The notes: generated from the letters alone by a model not told the origin. A stretch of DNA of 64,000 nucleotides from an uncultured Clostridia bacterium (GCA_947624675.1 CANQLI010000001.1:62001-126000), one strand, 5' to 3'; counted from the first letter of the stretch, positions 25,734-34,835 are shown. Translations and numbers: made by a program.

Positions 25734-28538
25734 CTAAAATCTTTTAATATATGATGATAACACTGTTATAACTAAAAGCAATAGATTGTATCCCATAACA
25801 AGTGTTGCGGTAAGTCCCGAGAAGGTTCCGAACACCGTCATAACAAATGCGATAAATGCGCCCAAAAGCGAACCGCCCATCGTAATGAAAACCCCGAGAT
25901 TTGCCAGTGTCTGAAGCTTTTTAGAACCGCTTATAAGCATAGCGAACGATGGGAAATGACCCGAACAAAGCATAGACGAATTGGCTCTCTCTGTATAAGA
26001 AGTTTCCTTTTCATATTCCTCGTGAAACCTAAATGGTAAAAGCTTTATTGAATCCGGCTGAATATCAAACAAGCTTGCCAAAAATCCCAGTGATATAAAT
26101 CCGTCTACCGTTCGGATAACTGTGATAACCTTGTCCTTTTCAAGAGACAAAAGCCACTTTTTAACGCTTATACTTGGGTTGACCTGAATAACAAACAATG
26201 CAGATACGACCCCTCCGATAGAAAGGTAAACGGGAATATATCCTCTCGTGTATTCAGCTTCACGCTCTCTCGTCGGAAGCCCCTCAATAGAGTGATTCTT
26301 CATAAGCTCACGGGTACCGAGCAAAACTCTCTTATTCTCGATCCAACCGGAAAGCCCAAGACCATCCTCAAATATGTAGCTTTCAACAGGATAAAGCATC
26401 TCCGTTTTTCCCTTAAGCATATTGTAAAAGGTCTGATTCATAACGCTTCCCGACTGACAGGCAAGTGAAGCCGCCATAAGAATACATTCCTCTATCGAGG
26501 TAGCGCTCATAGACTTTAAGTTTACAAGATTTACCATACCCTCCGGAAATAGCTGACAGGCATCTACCAGAATTGAATTGGTATCTGAAAAATCCTCAAC
26601 AGCCGAATATCCGAGCATTACAGCAGACGACTGTAAAAACTTTTTTGAAGCCCTTGATAAAGGAAGGTTTACTATCAGCATAAGCGCAAAAGACGAAACC
26701 ATTGAAATAGCCCCGGAAAAAGTGATTAGAGCAGCCATAATTCGTCCCATAAACCCAACTGCGTTTCTGTCACAAACCAATGCCAACAAACCTATGATAA
26801 GAGAAACGATAAGTATAAGTGGCGCATAAGTTTTACAGAATCTGTCTGCGGCATCGGTAGAGTAGGAGTTCTTTAAAAAGTCCTCGTTAAACTCCGTCTT
26901 TCTCATTGCCGCCAGTTCAGGGAAATCATTTATTGAACCCTTTGTAAACTTTACGGCTGTATCCTCGTTAGCAACGCTGTTTATAGCGTATTTATCAAAT
27001 TCGCCGGCAACATATCTAAAATTCCTGAGTGTTCGGTTTACAATAAGCAGCTTGCCCAATGTGTTAAACAATAGCCCGAGAATAGCGACCGACATATAAA
27101 GATTATAGGCTTTCGTCTGCATTATAGATGAATCAAACAGCACTAAAATACTTACCAATACCGCAGACACTATTGAGATTGCAGCTATGCTGTCACAGTC
27201 CGCATTTCTCTTTATTAGCTTTTTAAATCCGGCCGTTATTACGGTATAAGAAACAAAAGCTGATATAAGTCCTAAAATTATGTTTACAAAAACAAACGAT
27301 GAGTCGCTTGTCCTCTTGAACAGCTCTAAAATCGGCCAGCCGAAATCGTTCGCCGCAGCTATATAGCACGAGAACACCGTTGTCAACAGCAATACACAAA
27401 GTCTTACAGTCAGATTGCTTTTTAGTCCGACAATATCAGATAGCACCTTGTGTGCCTGTTTATAATCATCGAAATCACCTATGGTGTTTTTTACCTTATT
27501 TTCAGTTTCCTCATCATCGCGGTCATTCGTTCTTAAAACGAAGTTCTTTATCCTGTTTTTTCTACGCTCTGAAAGAATGTTCATCTTCATAGTGTCGGTA
27601 GCATTTTCAGGAAATGTAAGAGGTTCTTCAATCTTGTCAAACTGTTCCGTCTTAGGAATTATCTTTCCTCCGAGATTTAGATCTACATCCTTTATTCTAA
27701 GCCTCTTTACAGGGGTTACTTCAACTTCCTTAGAAACGGGCTTTCTCTCCCTCTTAAGCTTCATAAGACCTTCGATAATAGCAGTATTACCCGATGTTTT
27801 CCTCAATCTGAAACGGCTGTTAAGTCCAGCGTCAAAGCCCTCCTTCTGAAGCCTTTGCTCCTCGTCGTGTACATTCTCTCTTCTTGATGCTTTTTTAACA
27901 TCCTTATTCTCTTCTTCATTTTTGACAGGACTGTTATCATCTCCGTTGACAATGCTTGCGATAACTCTTGTCTTTTCATCTTCATATAAAGCCTTATCGT
28001 CATCGGGATTTTCATCCTCATTATCGGACTTATCAGGCACTGATGTAATGGGATTAAGTCTTATATCCATATCAGACTGTGTTTTTTCAATAGGCTCATC
28101 GGTAGTCTCGACCCCATCGACAGCAGATTCTACCAATGTGTCAATATCAACGCTTTCGATATTGCCCTGTCTTATGACCTTATTATCTTCTGTCGGCTCA
28201 TTGTCTTTCTGGGCTCTATCGTCACTAGTCTCAACTGTTTCAGCTTTCCCCACTTCCCGTTCAATATCAGCCTCTACATAAGGTTTTACATCTTCAGTAG
28301 TACCATCATCACTAGTTGTCGGAGCAGACTGATATTCTTTTTTCTCATTTGTCAAGACATCTGTTTTGTCAGAATTATCGTAACCTTTTAAAATATCCTC
28401 ATAAGCCTTCTTGTGAGAAAGTGGATTTTCAAGAAGCCTTTCAACATCAAAATCACTCTTCTCACGGGAATTTTTCGCCTTTGAGGCATATTCTTCAAGA
28501 ATATCGTCAAGTGAAAACTTTTCCGCCAATTTACACAC
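25734..28538 (-). CDS. Degenerate P1B-type ATPase-like membrane protein with long disordered N-terminus
   Basis: 934 aa. Residues 1 to about 370 are highly charged, Asp/Glu/Lys/Thr-rich and probably disordered and cytosolic. Eight hydrophobic helices follow in the P1B arrangement: four, a short loop of about 75 residues where the actuator domain would be, two more, a cytosolic block, then two at the C-terminus. The block after helix six aligns with P-type ATPases. LVDACQLFPEG sits where FDKTGTLTEG is expected, keeping the aspartate (Asp659) but losing KTGT. GLSGWIENKRVLLGTRELM and YIPVYLSIGGVVSALFVIQV match the end of the N-domain and the strand before the hinge. The CPC metal motif is replaced by VNLPLS, and TGE and GDGxND are absent. 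Transport by phosphorylation is unlikely. Probably co-transcribed with rlmB (26 bases). Confidence 0.7.
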   Translation of the reverse strand: MCKLAEKFSLDDILEEYASKAKNSREKSDFDVERLLENPLSHKKAYEDILKGYDNSDKTDVLTNEKKEYQSAPTTSDDGTTEDVKPYVEADIEREVGKAETVETSDDRAQKDNEPTEDNKVIRQGNIESVDIDTLVESAVDGVETTDEPIEKTQSDMDIRLNPITSVPDKSDNEDENPDDDKALYEDEKTRVIASIVNGDDNSPVKNEEENKDVKKASRRENVHDEEQRLQKEGFDAGLNSRFRLRKTSGNTAIIEGLMKLKRERKPVSKEVEVTPVKRLRIKDVDLNLGGKIIPKTEQFDKIEEPLTFPENATDTMKMNILSERRKNRIKNFVLRTNDRDDEETENKVKNTIGDFDDYKQAHKVLSDIVGLKSNLTVRLCVLLLTTVFSCYIAAANDFGWPILELFKRTSDSSFVFVNIILGLISAFVSYTVITAGFKKLIKRNADCDSIAAISIVSAVLVSILVLFDSSIMQTKAYNLYMSVAILGLLFNTLGKLLIVNRTLRNFRYVAGEFDKYAINSVANEDTAVKFTKGSINDFPELAAMRKTEFNEDFLKNSYSTDAADRFCKTYAPLILIVSLIIGLLALVCDRNAVGFMGRIMAALITFSGAISMVSSFALMLIVNLPLSRASKKFLQSSAVMLGYSAVEDFSDTNSILVDACQLFPEGMVNLVNLKSMSATSIEECILMAASLACQSGSVMNQTFYNMLKGKTEMLYPVESYIFEDGLGLSGWIENKRVLLGTRELMKNHSIEGLPTREREAEYTRGYIPVYLSIGGVVSALFVIQVNPSISVKKWLLSLEKDKVITVIRTVDGFISLGFLASLFDIQPDSIKLLPFRFHEEYEKETSYTERANSSMLCSGHFPSFAMLISGSKKLQTLANLGVFITMGGSLLGAFIAFVMTVFGTFSGLTATLVMGYNLLLLVITVLSSYIKRF

Positions 28539-28564
28539 TCCTCACTTTTAAATAATTGTGTATG

Positions 28565-29359
28565 TTAATCTATCTTTATGTTTTTTGTCCTCTGTCTTAC
28601 TACTTCGTACATAAATATTCCTGCGGCAACTGAAGCGTTCAGAGAATTGACCTTTCCAAACATCGGCAGCCTTAATAAGAAATCACATTTTTCCTTTATC
28701 AACCGACCAATACCGTAACCCTCTGAACCTATAACAAGTCCGATAGCTCCGCTGAGCTCAACAGCTGAGTAATCCTCGCCGCCTGCATCTGTACCATATA
28801 TCCATACCCCGGCATTCTTAAGCTCATCTATCGCCGAAGCAAGATTAGAAACTCTAGCGACCTTAACATATGCCGCCGCTCCGGCAGATGTCTTAAAAAC
28901 AGTCTGGGATAACGAAGCGCTGCGTCTTTTCGGTATTATCACCCCGTGCGCGCCTGCGGCCTCCGCCGTTCTGATTATTGCGCCCAAGTTATGCGGATCC
29001 TCTATCTCATCACATATTATTATAAACGGATCCTCATCTCTTTGTGCAGCATACTCAAGTATCTGAGCAACAGAATAATACTCCGCGCACCCTACCGCTG
29101 CAACAACACCCTGATGCGGAATGCCAATGGACATCTTATCGAGCTTTTTATCATCGACACGCTTAACAATAATACCGTTTTCTCTACAAAGCTTTAATAT
29201 CACCGAAACAGACCCTGTGGCTTTTGTACTCACATAAACACTGTCAATGGTCTTTCCTGACCGAATTGCCTCCGCTACCGGATTTCTACCGACAATCAGC
29301 CCCTGTGATGACTCATCCGACTGTGATCTACCATTTTTTCCACCCTGTTTAGAGTTCAT
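28565..29359 (-). CDS. rlmB: 23S rRNA (guanosine2251-2'-O)-methyltransferase
   Basis: 264-aa SPOUT (SpoU) methyltransferase. It has an N-terminal substrate-binding domain beginning GLIVGRNPVAEAI, then the three SpoU motifs: DPHNLGAIIRTAEAAGAHGV, LVIGSEGYGI, and LPMFGKVNSLNASVAAGIFMYE. The N-terminal 20 residues (GGKNGRSQSDESSQ) are an unstructured extension. RBS AAGGAG stands 9 bases from the ATG. Confidence 0.95.
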   Translation of the reverse strand: MNSKQGGKNGRSQSDESSQGLIVGRNPVAEAIRSGKTIDSVYVSTKATGSVSVILKLCRENGIIVKRVDDKKLDKMSIGIPHQGVVAAVGCAEYYSVAQILEYAAQRDEDPFIIICDEIEDPHNLGAIIRTAEAAGAHGVIIPKRRSASLSQTVFKTSAGAAAYVKVARVSNLASAIDELKNAGVWIYGTDAGGEDYSAVELSGAIGLVIGSEGYGIGRLIKEKCDFLLRLPMFGKVNSLNASVAAGIFMYEVVRQRTKNIKID

Positions 29360-29406
29360 TTAAAAGCTCCTTGAAATATATATTTACATATAACGATACA
29401 TTTTAC

Positions 29407-29435
29407 ATTATACCACATCGTTTTTAAAAATACAA
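29407..29435 (-). promoter_or_regulatory. Sigma-A promoter of rlmB
   Basis: Minus strand TTGTAT (29435-29430), 17 bases, TATAAT (29412-29407). Confidence 0.75.
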
Positions 29436-29699
29436 GTTTTTTTTACTTTTTTCAAACCGACACCGCTTTATATTCTTCATTTCATCTAAGTCTTGATTTT
29501 ATTATAAATAAGTTTAATAAATTGAATAAAATGTGTTTTGAACATCAAATGACTTACTTCACAAAATATTCACAGTTCAGTTACTTATTATTAACTTTAA
29601 ACATAAGACTTATTAACAAAATTTCTTTTACGATCTGTTTTTTTCAGCAAAATTGAAATAATTACACGAACATTTGAATATCAGATCAGTTTCTCAAGA

Positions 29700-29736
29700 G
29701 TTTTCAACAGATTTTGTTTAAAACTCTGTTGAAAAC
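29700..29736. repeat. Inverted repeat inside a 574-base gene-free stretch (29436-30009)
   Basis: GTTTTCAACAGA (29700-29711) and TCTGTTGAAAAC (29725-29736) form a perfect 12-bp inverted repeat. A further related copy, GTTGAAAACTCTGTTTAAAC, follows from about 29757. The surrounding stretch is very AT-rich, contains several TTATTAAC-like words and has no reading frame I would call a gene. No function is assigned. Confidence 0.6.
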
Positions 29737-30009
29737 TGAAAACGAGAGTAAAAATAGTTGAAAACTCTGTTTAAACCTTTGAAAAATCCCCTGTTTTTCG
29801 CCTCTTTTTATATGTCTTTAAAACGAAAGGTACAAAAAATCGTCCTCGCATTAGAACGAATCAAGCCCTATTGTATGAACAATTTGTTACTAAAACCGTT
29901 TTGTAATAATATTTACAAGAGCAAATAAACAATAAAGCTAAATTCTAATGCTTAACTTTATTTAACTAAAAAAAATCAAGACAAAAGTTACAATTTGATT
30001 ACACATTTT

Positions 30010-30693
30010 TTATCTTGTTGTCAAAAATCTTATTGAGCGTTCTATGGCGTCCTTAGAATTTCCCCAATCTGCGTCCTTTCCCGTATTTCTGTAATCGTAC
30101 ATATTGCAATAGTGTGTCACATCTTCAATTAGCGTTGCAAGACCTTTTTTCACAAGCTCAGAACATATTTTAACAAATTCAGAGCGGTATTTTTTGTCCA
30201 TTGACTGCGTGCTTTCGCTCACAAGTAAATCATAGTGATTCGGACAAAGGTACTCCTGTTCGGAAAACAGTGCCCTGAATTCCCGGCTTTGGGAATACAT
30301 ATCAAACACGGCCTGAACAAGTCTTGACATTCCCCAGTCTATTTTTGAACATACAAAGCAGTCGTTATTCACGGCAGAAACTTTTTTCTGCTTTGAGTTC
30401 AAGCCTTCAAAAATACTCTTTTTTGAAAAAATGCTTTTGTCAAGCTCGATAAGGTGAGATTGCAGCAACAGTGCCAAAGAAAGCCTGTTTTTCTTAGCCA
30501 GCATCTTATCAAAGTGTGTTTTACAGAACCCCTGCTTATTTGTTTCAATCCTGACATCAGGCTCCATCATCGCCGCTCCCATTATATACTCGACCGCTCT
30601 GCTCTCAAGCATATCTCTCATAAGACAAATAGGGCAGCCGTTTTTAGGCTCAAAAATTTCATTTATAGGTATTGTCAAAATACTTTCTCTCAT
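30010..30693 (-). CDS. DUF6062 family protein (cysteine/histidine-rich, four CxxC/CxxH pairs)
   Basis: 227 aa. The N-terminal INEIFEPKNGCPICLMRDMLE is typical of the family. Paired metal-ligand-like motifs follow: GCPIC, FCKTHF, DCFVC and LCPNHYDL, arranged as two similar halves (CPxC then CxxH), suggesting two structural metal sites. ATG at 30693 chosen because AAAGGTG is 6 bases upstream; a GTG three codons earlier overlaps it. Function unknown. Monocistronic with its own promoter. Confidence 0.82.
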   Translation of the reverse strand: MRESILTIPINEIFEPKNGCPICLMRDMLESRAVEYIMGAAMMEPDVRIETNKQGFCKTHFDKMLAKKNRLSLALLLQSHLIELDKSIFSKKSIFEGLNSKQKKVSAVNNDCFVCSKIDWGMSRLVQAVFDMYSQSREFRALFSEQEYLCPNHYDLLVSESTQSMDKKYRSEFVKICSELVKKGLATLIEDVTHYCNMYDYRNTGKDADWGNSKDAIERSIRFLTTR

Positions 30694-30760
30694 AAGTTGC
30701 ACCTTTCTATGTAGAATTTTACAAGCAACAGCTTAAATGTTTAATCAAATATCTGTAATA

Positions 30761-30789
30761 ATTGTATCACATTATTTTAAAAATAGCAA
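30761..30789 (-). promoter_or_regulatory. Sigma-A promoter of the DUF6062 gene
   Basis: Minus strand TTGCTA (30789-30784), 17 bases, TACAAT (30766-30761). Confidence 0.7.
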
Positions 30790-30895
30790 CAATTCGTAAC
30801 CCTCAAATGCTGCGCTGATTATAGCAATATAAATTTCTAAATATTTCCAAATGTTGTATTTTAAGTAAATTTTTTATAAATTTGGTGTATTTGTA

Positions 30896-30925
30896 TTGAA
30901 AGCTTTGTTTTTTATGTGGTATTAT
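30896..30925 (+). promoter_or_regulatory. Promoter of the ComEA-like gene
   Basis: TTGAAA (30896-30901), 18 bases, TATTAT (30920-30925). It lies inside the extended reading frame, supporting the internal ATG at 30968. Confidence 0.6.
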
Positions 30926-30967
30926 AAACCTGTGTATATCGACATATTTCGACAAGAGGTGACGGCA

Positions 30968-31825
30968 ATGAAGTTAAATGAGAATGGTATAATAGCTCTT
31001 ATTTCTTCTGCTGTTTTAATTGTCTGCGGAATAATTTATCTTGTCTCTTCAGACGAGCCGTCTGACAACCGAATTATAATAAAACCTCGGAGTACGGATA
31101 CTACTCAAGATATTTCTGAAGAATACTCCGAAAACAAAAATGATGTGACAAAAGAAAATATAGTTATAACAACAAGAAGAACTAACAAATCAAAAAAATC
31201 TACTACTACCACAAATACATCAAATGTCAAAACGCAAAGGACAAGTGAAATCACATACAATTATCCAATAGACATAAATAACGCTGATAAAGATATGCTT
31301 TGTTCGGTATCCGGAATCGGAGAAGTGCTTGCAGAAAGAATACTTGATTATAAAAGTCTTAACGGTAATTTTAAAAGTATGTACGAGCTGCTAGAGATTG
31401 ACGGTATAGGCGAAGGAAAGCTTGATATTTTAATGAAGTATTTTTATGTGACAAATGATATCGGAAGTCAGACAAAACAAAGCTCATATACCAAATCAAA
31501 AACGATTAAAACAACTAAAATCTCTACACAGTCAACAAGTTTCTCTAAAACAACCGGATCATCGGACTATTATGGCACTTCCAAAACGACTGATACTAAA
31601 AAAACAAAGCAAACGACTGTAACTTCTTCACGGAAAAAGGTAAACATCAACACGGCAGACGCCACCGAAATACAGCGGTCACTTTTGATAAACTATGAAT
31701 TAGCCGAAAAGATAGTGGAGCTAAGGGAAATGATCGGAGGATATTCAAACATACGCGAGGTGCTTATGATAGACGGCTTCTCATATGAGCTTCTCACAGA
31801 GCTTGATGAATATATAGAAATTTGA
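30968..31825 (+). CDS. Membrane-anchored protein with two helix-hairpin-helix (ComEA-like) domains
   Basis: 285 aa from the ATG at 30968 (AGAGGTG 7 bases upstream). One N-terminal membrane helix (GIIALISSAVLIVCGIIYLV) is followed by a Thr/Lys/Ser-rich linker and the first HhH module (INNADKDMLCSVSGIGEVLAERILDYKS). A second Thr/Ser/Lys linker leads to a second, more divergent HhH (VNINTADATEIQRSLLINYELAEKIVELRE). ComEA binds incoming DNA on the cell surface during transformation. This protein has two HhH domains rather than one and no comEC neighbour, so a DNA-binding surface role is plausible but uptake is not shown. Confidence 0.82.
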   Translation: MKLNENGIIALISSAVLIVCGIIYLVSSDEPSDNRIIIKPRSTDTTQDISEEYSENKNDVTKENIVITTRRTNKSKKSTTTTNTSNVKTQRTSEITYNYPIDINNADKDMLCSVSGIGEVLAERILDYKSLNGNFKSMYELLEIDGIGEGKLDILMKYFYVTNDIGSQTKQSSYTKSKTIKTTKISTQSTSFSKTTGSSDYYGTSKTTDTKKTKQTTVTSSRKKVNINTADATEIQRSLLINYELAEKIVELREMIGGYSNIREVLMIDGFSYELLTELDEYIEI

Positions 31826-31938
31826 AAATAGGTAATTCAGAGTTTGTATCCTATAGCCAATAAACATATAATACATTTTAAGAATAATATTTATTTACTG
31901 ACAACCAAATATATATTTCAAAATATTTTCATACTCTC

Positions 31939-31967
31939 TTGTAAAAATTCACTTGTTATGATATAAT
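31939..31967 (+). promoter_or_regulatory. Sigma-A promoter of the GH5 lipoprotein gene
   Basis: TTGTAA (31939-31944), 17 bases, TATAAT (31962-31967). This leaves a leader of about 155 bases before the ATG at 32130, AT-rich and without a clear hairpin. Confidence 0.75.
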
Positions 31968-32129
31968 GATACAGGTAACTTTATACTTAATAATATCATA
32001 TTAAAAAAGCGTTTTTCTATACAATTTTAACATATAAGTTTCTTCATAAACTTTCATAAACTTAATTAAAATAATTTTAGGTATATAGTACTTATAAAAG
32101 CTCATTGCTTTAAGAAAGGAGATACTATA

Positions 32130-33329
32130 ATGAGTTTACGAAAAATAATCGCCTCAGTAATTGCAATGTCGATGTTGTTTTCAGTAGGATGTGGTTCAAA
32201 AGACCCATCGTCGGATTTCTCAGAGAAAAAGGATTCAGTTGCGGCTTCAACTTCGCTTTCTGCGTCGGATACCGCAAAGAAAATGGGAGTAGGACTAAAC
32301 CTCGGAAACACTATGGAGGCATATGACGCTACAAACTGTGAAAAAATTTCCTATGAATGGATACCTACGGTCGGAAGTAATACGCCACAGGACTATGAAA
32401 CATCCTGGGGTGCAGTTGTAACAACTCAGGAAGTCATCGACGGTATAAAAGAGTCGGGCTTTAACACAGTCAGAATTCCCGTTTTCTGGGGAAATATGAT
32501 GGAAAACGACGGTAAATGGAAGATAAATCCCGATTATATCGCACGCGTCAAAGAAATAGTTGATTACTGTGTGAATGATGATTTATATGTTGTGATCAAC
32601 ATTCACCACTTCGATGAATTTATCATCAGAAGACATACCGAAGCCGAGTGTGCGGAGATATTTACCAATCTCTGGACTCAAATTGCCGATTACTTTAAGG
32701 ACTATCCGTATACAGTTGTATTTGAAGGCTTTAATGAATATCTTGGTGGAAATCAATTTGACGACAGCGGCGAATTAAAAGAGCTTTCTAAGTCTTCGGG
32801 GTATTCTATAACTAACACTCTAAACCAGGCGTTTGTTGATTCAGTAAGAAAAACAGGAGGCAACAACGGCGACAGAGTTCTGATCGTATCGGGATACTGG
32901 ACAAACATTGATCTCACAACTACCGACTCATTCAAAATACCGACTGATACCGCACAGGACAGACTTATGGTATCCGTCCACTATGTTGACAATGCGATGT
33001 ACTGGACTAACAAAATAGGTGGAAGTGACTGGAAAGATTATATTGACGATCAGATAACCAAGCTTAATAACGCTTTCACATCAAAACATATACCTGTATT
33101 TCTTGGTGAAACTACATCAATATATCCGGACAGCAACTTTGATACAAATGCCGAGATCACATCATCATCCGAATGTCTTGAATATGTTCTTAATAAGCTG
33201 ACAGAGAATGGATTTGTACCGGTTTTATGGGATACAAATGATAATTTTTACTCTCGTACCGAATATAAAATCAAAAATGAAACTGACGAAAATGTCATTA
33301 AAAGCATTGCAGAAAAATTAGAAAAATAA
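32130..33329 (+). CDS. GH5 endoglucanase, membrane-anchored lipoprotein
   Basis: 399 aa. Lipoprotein signal with lipobox FSVGC (Cys about residue 21), then GH5 from KKMGVGLNLGNTMEAY to the C-terminus. The acid/base is Glu203 in FEGFNEYLGG and the nucleophile Glu327 in VFLGETTSIYP. It is the close paralogue of the dockerin-bearing GH5 at 17539 but lacks linker, CnaB domain and dockerin. It should act at the cell surface, perhaps on oligosaccharides released by the cellulosome. RBS AAAGGAG stands before the ATG. Part of its sequence (32985-33224) is almost identical at the DNA level to the paralogue, while the flanks are not. Confidence 0.93.
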   Translation: MSLRKIIASVIAMSMLFSVGCGSKDPSSDFSEKKDSVAASTSLSASDTAKKMGVGLNLGNTMEAYDATNCEKISYEWIPTVGSNTPQDYETSWGAVVTTQEVIDGIKESGFNTVRIPVFWGNMMENDGKWKINPDYIARVKEIVDYCVNDDLYVVINIHHFDEFIIRRHTEAECAEIFTNLWTQIADYFKDYPYTVVFEGFNEYLGGNQFDDSGELKELSKSSGYSITNTLNQAFVDSVRKTGGNNGDRVLIVSGYWTNIDLTTTDSFKIPTDTAQDRLMVSVHYVDNAMYWTNKIGGSDWKDYIDDQITKLNNAFTSKHIPVFLGETTSIYPDSNFDTNAEITSSSECLEYVLNKLTENGFVPVLWDTNDNFYSRTEYKIKNETDENVIKSIAEKLEK

Positions 33330-33354
33330 AAGTAATAAAAGCTAAATAACACAG

Positions 33355-33387
33355 TTAAAAAGTCCAGATTATTCTGGGCTTTTTTGT
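33355..33387 (+). terminator. Terminator of the GH5 lipoprotein gene
   Basis: AAAAAGTCCAGA pairs with TCTGGGCTTTTT (one wobble) across a short loop, followed by TT. Confidence 0.8.
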
Positions 33388-33462
33388 TAATATATAGTTA
33401 TACTTTGGTTTCGGCAGTTCTTAAATTCTTTCACACCTGTAAACTGATAACAGAATTACACG

Positions 33463-33498
33463 AAAAAGCGGCAAACAATAATCTGCTTGCCGCTTCTC
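33463..33498 (-). terminator. Terminator of the dockerin pseudogene
   Basis: Minus strand GCGGCAAGCAG / TTTGCCGC followed by TTTTTC. The downstream context (hairpin, then TATGTGTAAC) matches that of the intact dockerin genes at 45726 and 50219. Confidence 0.65.
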
Positions 33499-33533
33499 CG
33501 TATGTGTAACAAATTTGGAAGATGTCTTAGTTA

Positions 33534-33951
33534 TTAAACTCTCTTTGCTGTCGAGTTTATCATTCCGACATCAACTGTCGTTATTATATTGTCGCCAGAT
33601 ACTTCAGCTACTTCAAAATCGTATCCCTCGAGAGTCTTTGTTGCCTTAGCGTGAGCGTTCGCAAGTCCTACATCTACGGTCGTGATGTTTCCGTCGCCGT
33701 TGATGTCGCCCACTGCGTGAAGCTCAGCTTCGATATCTACTTCGCCGTTTGTTACTGTAGCTGTGTAGCTCCTTGTAACATATCCTTCTGCCGCGAATGT
33801 TATTACATATTCTCCGTCCTCAAGTTCAGGTATCGTATACTCCCCGTTAGCTGCCGTTGCTTCTGGTGTTAGCAGCTACGGTCTTTCCTGCTTCTACTGC
33901 CGCATTCAGCTTTGCGTAAGAATCCTCAGTGTATTTATCCCCAGATCACTA
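33534..33951 (-). pseudogene. Remnant of a FIVAR-CnaB-dockerin gene
   Basis: On the minus strand a complete dockerin (GDINGDGNITTVDVG, then SGDNIITTVDVG) preceded by a CnaB-type segment (GEYVITFAAEGYVTRSY) reads open to TAA at 33534. Upstream the frame breaks near 33870. There, a piece of FIVAR-like helix (YTEDSYAKLNAAVEAGKTVA) in another frame is joined directly to the CnaB domain and then runs into stops by 33951. No start codon, signal peptide or 5' part remains. This is a deletion derivative of the family represented by the genes at 45726, 50219 and 52591, with the same 3' flank. Confidence 0.85.
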
Positions 33952-33979
33952 CGCCTTATAAATTATCGTTCATAAATGC

Positions 33980-34021
33980 AATACCTCCTTTGCGATCTCA
34001 TTGTACCGCAAGGGAGGTATT
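33980..34021. repeat. 15-bp inverted repeat between the pseudogene and the OGG-like gene
   Basis: AATACCTCCTTTGCG (33980-33994) pairs with CGCAAGGGAGGTATT (34007-34021) with one wobble. It contains a ribosome-site-like GGAGGT on each strand. On the minus strand a five-codon frame (ATG at 33973, then TAA) follows, probably a relic of the deletion. It may also terminate the gene at 34038. Confidence 0.55.
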
Positions 34022-34037
34022 TTGAAAAATGTGCAAT

Positions 34038-34817
34038 TTACTGTCTGCCTTTATGATAGTACCAGATTAGGTGATCAAATCCGTTTCGGCTGATCCTTTC
34101 TTTGTACTGTTGTTCAGCTTCAGATATTATGCTGTCAATTGCGTTTTGATAGTTCTTATAGTTTTTTTCATAGTTTTTAGCCTTAACGCCTAATGCTTTT
34201 AAGTATTTTGGTAGCGCTCTAATGAGAATTCCATCATAAATCGAAAAACCATCCTGAAATTCCGTTCCTTCAAATAAATAAAACGCTGCATAGTGAGCAA
34301 ATTTAGAAGCAAAAGAAAGATTTTTGCGTCCTTTGTCTCCACTTGTTTTTTCACAGATACGGTTAATAATCTCATATTCTTTATTTTGATTTTTAAGCCA
34401 TTCGATAAGGTTATCTTTGTTCTCGACAATGCGATTACAAATTTCAGTCCTGCCATTTCCATCGGCGTTTAAGTGGGTGCTATTCTCTCTATCAATTGAC
34501 GCAACCAAATACTTAACCGTATCTTCAAATGAGTAGTTGTCATCTGACGTCGGCCGACCATCAATAAGTATATTTTTTAATTGCGTAACCCAGTAAGCAG
34601 TTGACCCACCATACTTAAACTCTTCCGTTTGTTTCTTTGGATACCTCTTCGGTCCGGCGTTTTTGTCAAACGCCCTGATATATGCAGAATCATTTTGAAT
34701 CATTGCTTCAACTCGTGCAACATTATCAAGCGTAAGCTCGACAATCTTCTCTCCGTTAAGATCAATGGTTTTAATCATGTACGCTTTTGATCTTTCTGAT
34801 TCTTCTTTGATGCTCAT
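34038..34817 (-). CDS. Hypothetical protein resembling OGG-like DNA glycosylase family proteins
   Basis: 259 aa. The C-terminal half contains SFASKFAHY and FSIYDGILIRALPKYL, the pattern SFASKFxHx..FPIYD of a poorly studied family annotated as 8-oxoguanine-glycosylase-like (helix-hairpin-helix glycosylase fold). The N-terminal half (LTLDNVARVEAMIQNDSAYIRAFDKNAG) is not recognised. A catalytic lysine/aspartate pair cannot be assigned with confidence. RBS AAGGAG stands 8 bases before the ATG. It is flanked by the dockerin remnant and the ppdK terminator, with no operon partner, so it may be an acquired or defence-related gene; this is inference. Confidence 0.6.
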   Translation of the reverse strand: MSIKEESERSKAYMIKTIDLNGEKIVELTLDNVARVEAMIQNDSAYIRAFDKNAGPKRYPKKQTEEFKYGGSTAYWVTQLKNILIDGRPTSDDNYSFEDTVKYLVASIDRENSTHLNADGNGRTEICNRIVENKDNLIEWLKNQNKEYEIINRICEKTSGDKGRKNLSFASKFAHYAAFYLFEGTEFQDGFSIYDGILIRALPKYLKALGVKAKNYEKNYKNYQNAIDSIISEAEQQYKERISRNGFDHLIWYYHKGRQ

Positions 34818-34835
34818 AATTGAATCTCCTTTTTC

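Noticed and set aside
29436..30009. Replication origin because of DnaA-box-like TTTTCAACA repeats
   Set aside because: Boxes differ from the consensus at two positions and no dnaA, dnaN or related genes are near.
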